Assembly (NCBI GenBank): GCA_032158295.1
Contig: CM063249.1
Coordinates: forward strand, 14,736,078 to 14,800,077
Direction of reading: 5' to 3'
DNA from: Pycnopodia helianthoides
Taxonomy: Eukaryota; Echinodermata; Asteroidea; Forcipulatida; Asteriidae
DNA: 64,000 nt
In this document: positions 61,101 through 64,000 of the stretch, piece by piece
Position numbering within the stretch: the stretch's first letter is position 1
How the letters are laid out: each line of letters opens with the position of its first letter
The notes under the pieces: model-generated
What the model was told of the DNA's origin: nothing
The model's input: the letters and a program-made list of their open reading frames with translations, nothing else
Databases searched by the model: none
Made by a program: the position numbers and the translations under genes

Positions 61101-61196
61101 GTCAGATCAAGTAGGACTAATGATAACTCCAATACCAAGAACGGCAACTAAATCAAAATTTAACAAATTATAATAGGGGTAGTTAGCCGAAGCTAT
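58171..61196. other. No supported gene; possible regulatory blocks
   Basis: Non-repetitive sequence. Two stretches, 58360-58560 and 60180-60400, are of mixed composition with homeodomain-like cores (AATTAATTATTTA, TTTTAATTATTTATA, TTCAATTACTGG). A short TA repeat lies at 59688-59705 and a GTCGTACC...GGTACGAC mini-palindrome at 59149-59179. No exon is supported. Confidence 0.25.
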
Positions 61197-61910
61197 GAAT
61201 TTAGAACTCTCCAGTCTTCCTTTGTAAATTATATAATCCCCGCAATACAGCTGGAGACACTTAGATATTTGTGGCTGTGTATGCAGCCTGGATACCACAA
61301 TAAAGCGTCTGCTGGTATTCGAGATTGAATTATCTCTTAGGACAAGAATGGTAATTACGGAGGAAACTGATTAGCTTCAATCTGGAAGTTCACTGATGAT
61401 GTACCGATCCTCCAGAGAAAGGTATCTGTCTGAAATACTTTCAAAGAGAACTTGCAGACCCCAGATCACCATCGTTAATGAGCGTAAAAATTAGCGTCAA
61501 AAAACCTACGCCCAAAACACGGGTTCTCCGTACATCACCGGAATAACAAGTAATGCAATATACGTAATACCCCACACATGTTTGTATATGGCATGAATTT
61601 AGAACTCTCCAGTCTTCCTTTGTAAGTTATATACGCCCTGCAAGACAGCTGGGAACACTTAGATATTCGTGGTTGGGTTATCCAGCCTGGATACCACAAT
61701 AAAGCGTCTGCTGTTATACGAGATTGCATTATCTCTTATATTGCGTTCTTAAAGACGAGGACAAGAATGGTCATTACGGAGGAAAAGTATTAGCTTCAAT
61801 CTGGAAGTTCAGTGATGATGTACCGATCCTCCAGAGAAAGGTATCCGTGTCTGAAATACTTTCAAAGTCGAGTAAAGAGAACTTGGAGACCCCAGGTCAC
61901 CATCGTTTGT
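61197..61910 (+). repeat. Tandem duplication, period ~400-420 bp
   Basis: The block starting 'gaatttagaactctccagtc' at 61197 and 61595 continues through 'ggataccacaataaagcgtc', 'caatctggaagttca' and 'gtaccgatcctccagagaaa' in both copies. A third, partial copy of the inter-copy segment ('accggaataacaagtaa..caatatacgtaat') lies at 62990-63080. Confidence 0.8.
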
Positions 61911-62549
61911 TAAGATCGCTGCAATTTAGATAAGCCTGATGTGGAAAAGGCAAATCCCGATCCAGGACGAAGCATACAATGTTTTTCGTTTAATTATCAC
62001 TAAAACCTGACCCCAGAATTTAACGACGTTTTCACAAATCGTTCGTATGATATGCTTATGGAGAACTAGAGTTTTTGCAATGAATTTGTTCCTACCCAAA
62101 GTGATGAAGCACTTTCACTTTAATAATATTTTGAAAGGAATTTACGTTGCCCTGTAGATACATTTTTGCTCGTGTTTCTATACAAGATATTGAATCAAGT
62201 TGACTGGGTCGATGGGATGTACATACGAGGTGTTACCCCTTGCTCGAATGTAAACCATGCATGCATTAACTGTGCACGCAGATCTAGCCGAAGACCTTTA
62301 GGCTACAAATTACCGATTGGGACAGGAATCTGCTGGCCTCGGGCTGCGTTTACTATAACTTCATCAAAATATTATATCTGGTTTGTTGGTTTCGGTCGCA
62401 GCTAGCAGTAGCTATAGCTCGAACTAGGAATGTCCCTCCTTTCGATTGAATACTATTATCTAATGGTTTGATCCATCTGACGAACTGTCCGATTTGCTCT
62501 AAATGCATTTTCCCATTTCTATCCAATGATGAAAGACGCTCCCGAAGTA

Positions 62550-62751
62550 CACTCTCAAAACTTCGGGTTAGAATTGGGACCCGACCCGTTTCTGGGTCAG
62601 GCTGACCCGGAAATTGGTTGAAAATAAGGACTTTAACCAGGATTCTGTGTTAGTTTGACCCATTTCATGGTTCATTTTGACCCAAAAATATATCAGGCCC
62701 CACGGGACCCGGAATCCGGATCAAGTCTGACCCGGGAGTTTTTTAGAGAGT
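62550..62751. mobile_element. GGGTCA-rich MITE, copy 2
   Basis: About 202 bp, clearly homologous to 48645-48886: it shares CACTCT...AAAACTTC at the left, the internal TTTCTGGGTCAGGCTGACCC, and GGAGTTTTTTAGAGAGT at the right. Confidence 0.7.
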
Positions 62752-62760
62752 AGGCCTATA

Positions 62761-62832
62761 GCACAAATTCGAAATGGAAAATCAATTTCCTTATAGGGTT
62801 ATGGAAATTGATTTTCCATTTCGAACTTGTGC
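62761..62832. repeat. 72-nt hairpin, 30-bp arms, one mismatch
   Basis: 62761-62790 pairs with 62803-62832 over 30 bases with a single mismatch, with a 12-base loop (TTATAGGGTTAT). Starts nine bases after the MITE at 62550-62751. It could be a recent foldback element or, by size, a small-RNA precursor; the sequence alone cannot decide. Confidence 0.85.
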
Positions 62833-62925
62833 TGTTATCACTCATCCGGAGAAACCTTGTGAAATGCTGCCATCATCTTAAAATACTTTTAGATTTTTAT
62901 CTTTTATTTTGTGGATGAAAAAACG

Positions 62926-63018
62926 TAGCGTAAAAAAGAACCCATAACCGTAAACAATGAGCGTAAAAAGGCGTAACAAAGGAGCGAAAATGAGCGTAAA
63001 AAATGAGCGTAAAAACAT
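62926..63018 (+). repeat. GAGCGTAAAAA short repeats
   Basis: Six or so copies of (A)TGAGCGTAAAAA or variants in 90 bp; the same word appears near 61480 between the copies of the duplication. Confidence 0.6.
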
Positions 63019-63080
63019 ATGTCCAAAACCAACATCTTCCCCACTTTACCGGAATAACAAGTAACTCAATATACGTAATG

Positions 63081-63680
63081 CTCTCTGTGTAAACTCAGCC
63101 AACAAATTTGAGAAAGACAAGTAAAAGATAAATAATTGTATTTCTGTTTGCTTGTTCAATTGTAAATCACACAAATCTTTATTAGCGTCCATTGGTGGTA
63201 AAAGCTGCGCTATGCAGACTCATTTTAATTAAACACATTCCCTTTGCCTCTAAAAATAGTTAATTGGTGCGCAAAAGATTTTTTTAATTTGATCATGTTT
63301 CTCGCTGTTGCGAGTCAAATGCAAGCACTCTAACTTGTGGATGACTGATCCAAGAGAGCTGCAACACACAACTTGTTTTCACGCAAACCGTCAAATAAAT
63401 TCCAGCAAGGTCTACATATTAATTTCGCCAATAAACCGCGGCCAATTAAGCAGTATTTTCTCCCGGGTGAACGAGTCTCTGTCATCTCGCACACCTCGAC
63501 CGTACTGGTTGTCCCCTCTGCTCCCCACACAAACACCGAGTTGTGTTTCACTTTACATCTTATCGAACAACCTCGACATGTGGATAGGAGATTAAAACCT
63601 GTCTGCTAATTGAATACAGGAGATTAATACTTGTGGATTAATACAAAATAATAAACAGTACATCAAGGTTTAGTGAATTT
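63081..63680. other. No supported gene; possible regulatory block
   Basis: Non-repetitive sequence of mixed composition with TTTTAATTAAA, GTTAATTGG and CCAATTAAG cores. Overlapping frames around 63308-63609 are open on both strands but lack splice sites. Confidence 0.25.
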
Positions 63681-63840
63681 AGGGTTGAACATAGAAAACA
63701 TTAATAAAATGGGATTTGAACCTGCGACCTCCGGATTAACGTGCAGGCGCTCTAACTCCAACTGTGAGCTATCAAGCGCTAATGTTGGCCGTCTCCCTAT
63801 TTTGTTAGTATCTTGTTCGGGGTAGCTGTCAGAAGCCATT
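63681..63840 (-). mobile_element. tRNA-derived SINE, copy c
   Basis: Same family as 9766-9925 and 11588-11712. On the minus strand the B-box GCAGGTTCAAATCCCA and an A-box-like TAGCTCACAGTTGGAGTTAG are visible, with the shared tail 'ctaatgttggccgtctccc'. Confidence 0.7.
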
Positions 63841-63854
63841 TAGCCTGAAGCAAT

Positions 63855-63905
63855 TTTTGGGGGAGCAAAGAAACATTAACTAGAAAGGGATTTGAACCTG
63901 AAATG
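63855..63905 (-). mobile_element. Truncated SINE fragment
   Basis: Repeats only the lead-in 'gcaaagaaacattaactag' and 'gggatttgaacctg' of the SINE that ends just before it. It stops where the tRNA-like arm would continue. Confidence 0.55.
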
Positions 63906-63925
63906 TTTCTTTACTACAAGCTGTT

Positions 63926-64000
63926 TTAAAAGAACTTTACAGAACTGGTAAGAAAAAATATACTTTTGATCACAGGTTTACATAAAACTTACACGGTCTA
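63926..64000 (+). mobile_element. TTAA-flanked MITE, copy 3 (cut by window end)
   Basis: Begins TTAAAAGAACTTTACAGAAC and continues 'ggtttacataaaactta.acggtcta', as in copy 2. The right end lies outside the window. Confidence 0.65.

Overview
This window reads as metazoan nuclear DNA. It is AT-rich, genes appear only as short exons bounded by GT...AG sites, and transposable elements and tandem repeats are abundant. The recurrent AGGCCTA-type words, the tRNA-derived SINEs and the style of the terminal-inverted-repeat elements suggest a marine deuterostome invertebrate, most likely an echinoderm. That assignment is an inference. No bacterial operon, rRNA gene, intact tRNA gene or CRISPR array is visible.

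Layout. 1-5.9 kb: an unidentified plus-strand gene whose last three exons (2987-3085, 3498-3704, 4478-4504) join in phase and rebuild an EF-hand loop across an intron, with a second possible plus-strand terminal exon behind it. 6-7.5 kb: two possible minus-strand terminal exons. 8.4-11 kb: a possible four-exon plus-strand transcription unit. 9.7-15 kb: SINEs, two facing tRNA-like sequences, a C-rich minisatellite and a 111-bp duplication. 18-20.65 kb: the 3' end of an unidentified minus-strand gene whose intron holds a 1.3-kb hAT-like element ending 13 bp from an exon. 21-22.9 kb: diverged ~0.9-kb repeats.

23.4-38.5 kb: the most striking structure, seven tandem copies of a ~2.2-kb unit. Copies 3 and 5 share one internal deletion and are nearly identical at an offset of 3744 bp, so a multi-unit block was duplicated recently. 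Each unit carries a fossil tRNA-like SINE and exon-like blocks on the minus strand. Copy 5 also holds the 3' end of a Ty3/Gypsy-type retrotransposon.

40-44.7 kb: a TIR element with a local duplication and a near-perfect hairpin, then a 3.15-kb foldback element with a pyrimidine-rich minisatellite core and a nested MITE. 45.6-46.1 kb: a possible two-exon minus-strand gene start. 47.3-47.8 kb: a long (TA)n tract next to a Penelope-like terminal fragment with a hammerhead-like core. 48-64 kb: mostly non-coding, with two GGGTCA-rich MITEs, two copies of a TTAA-flanked MITE (its third, nested copy lies at 42.2 kb), tandem duplications and a 72-nt hairpin. Some non-repetitive AT-rich blocks there could be cis-regulatory.

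No gene product could be named with confidence. Exons were inferred from splice-site quality, phase agreement and open frames read by eye; no similarity search or transcript data was available.
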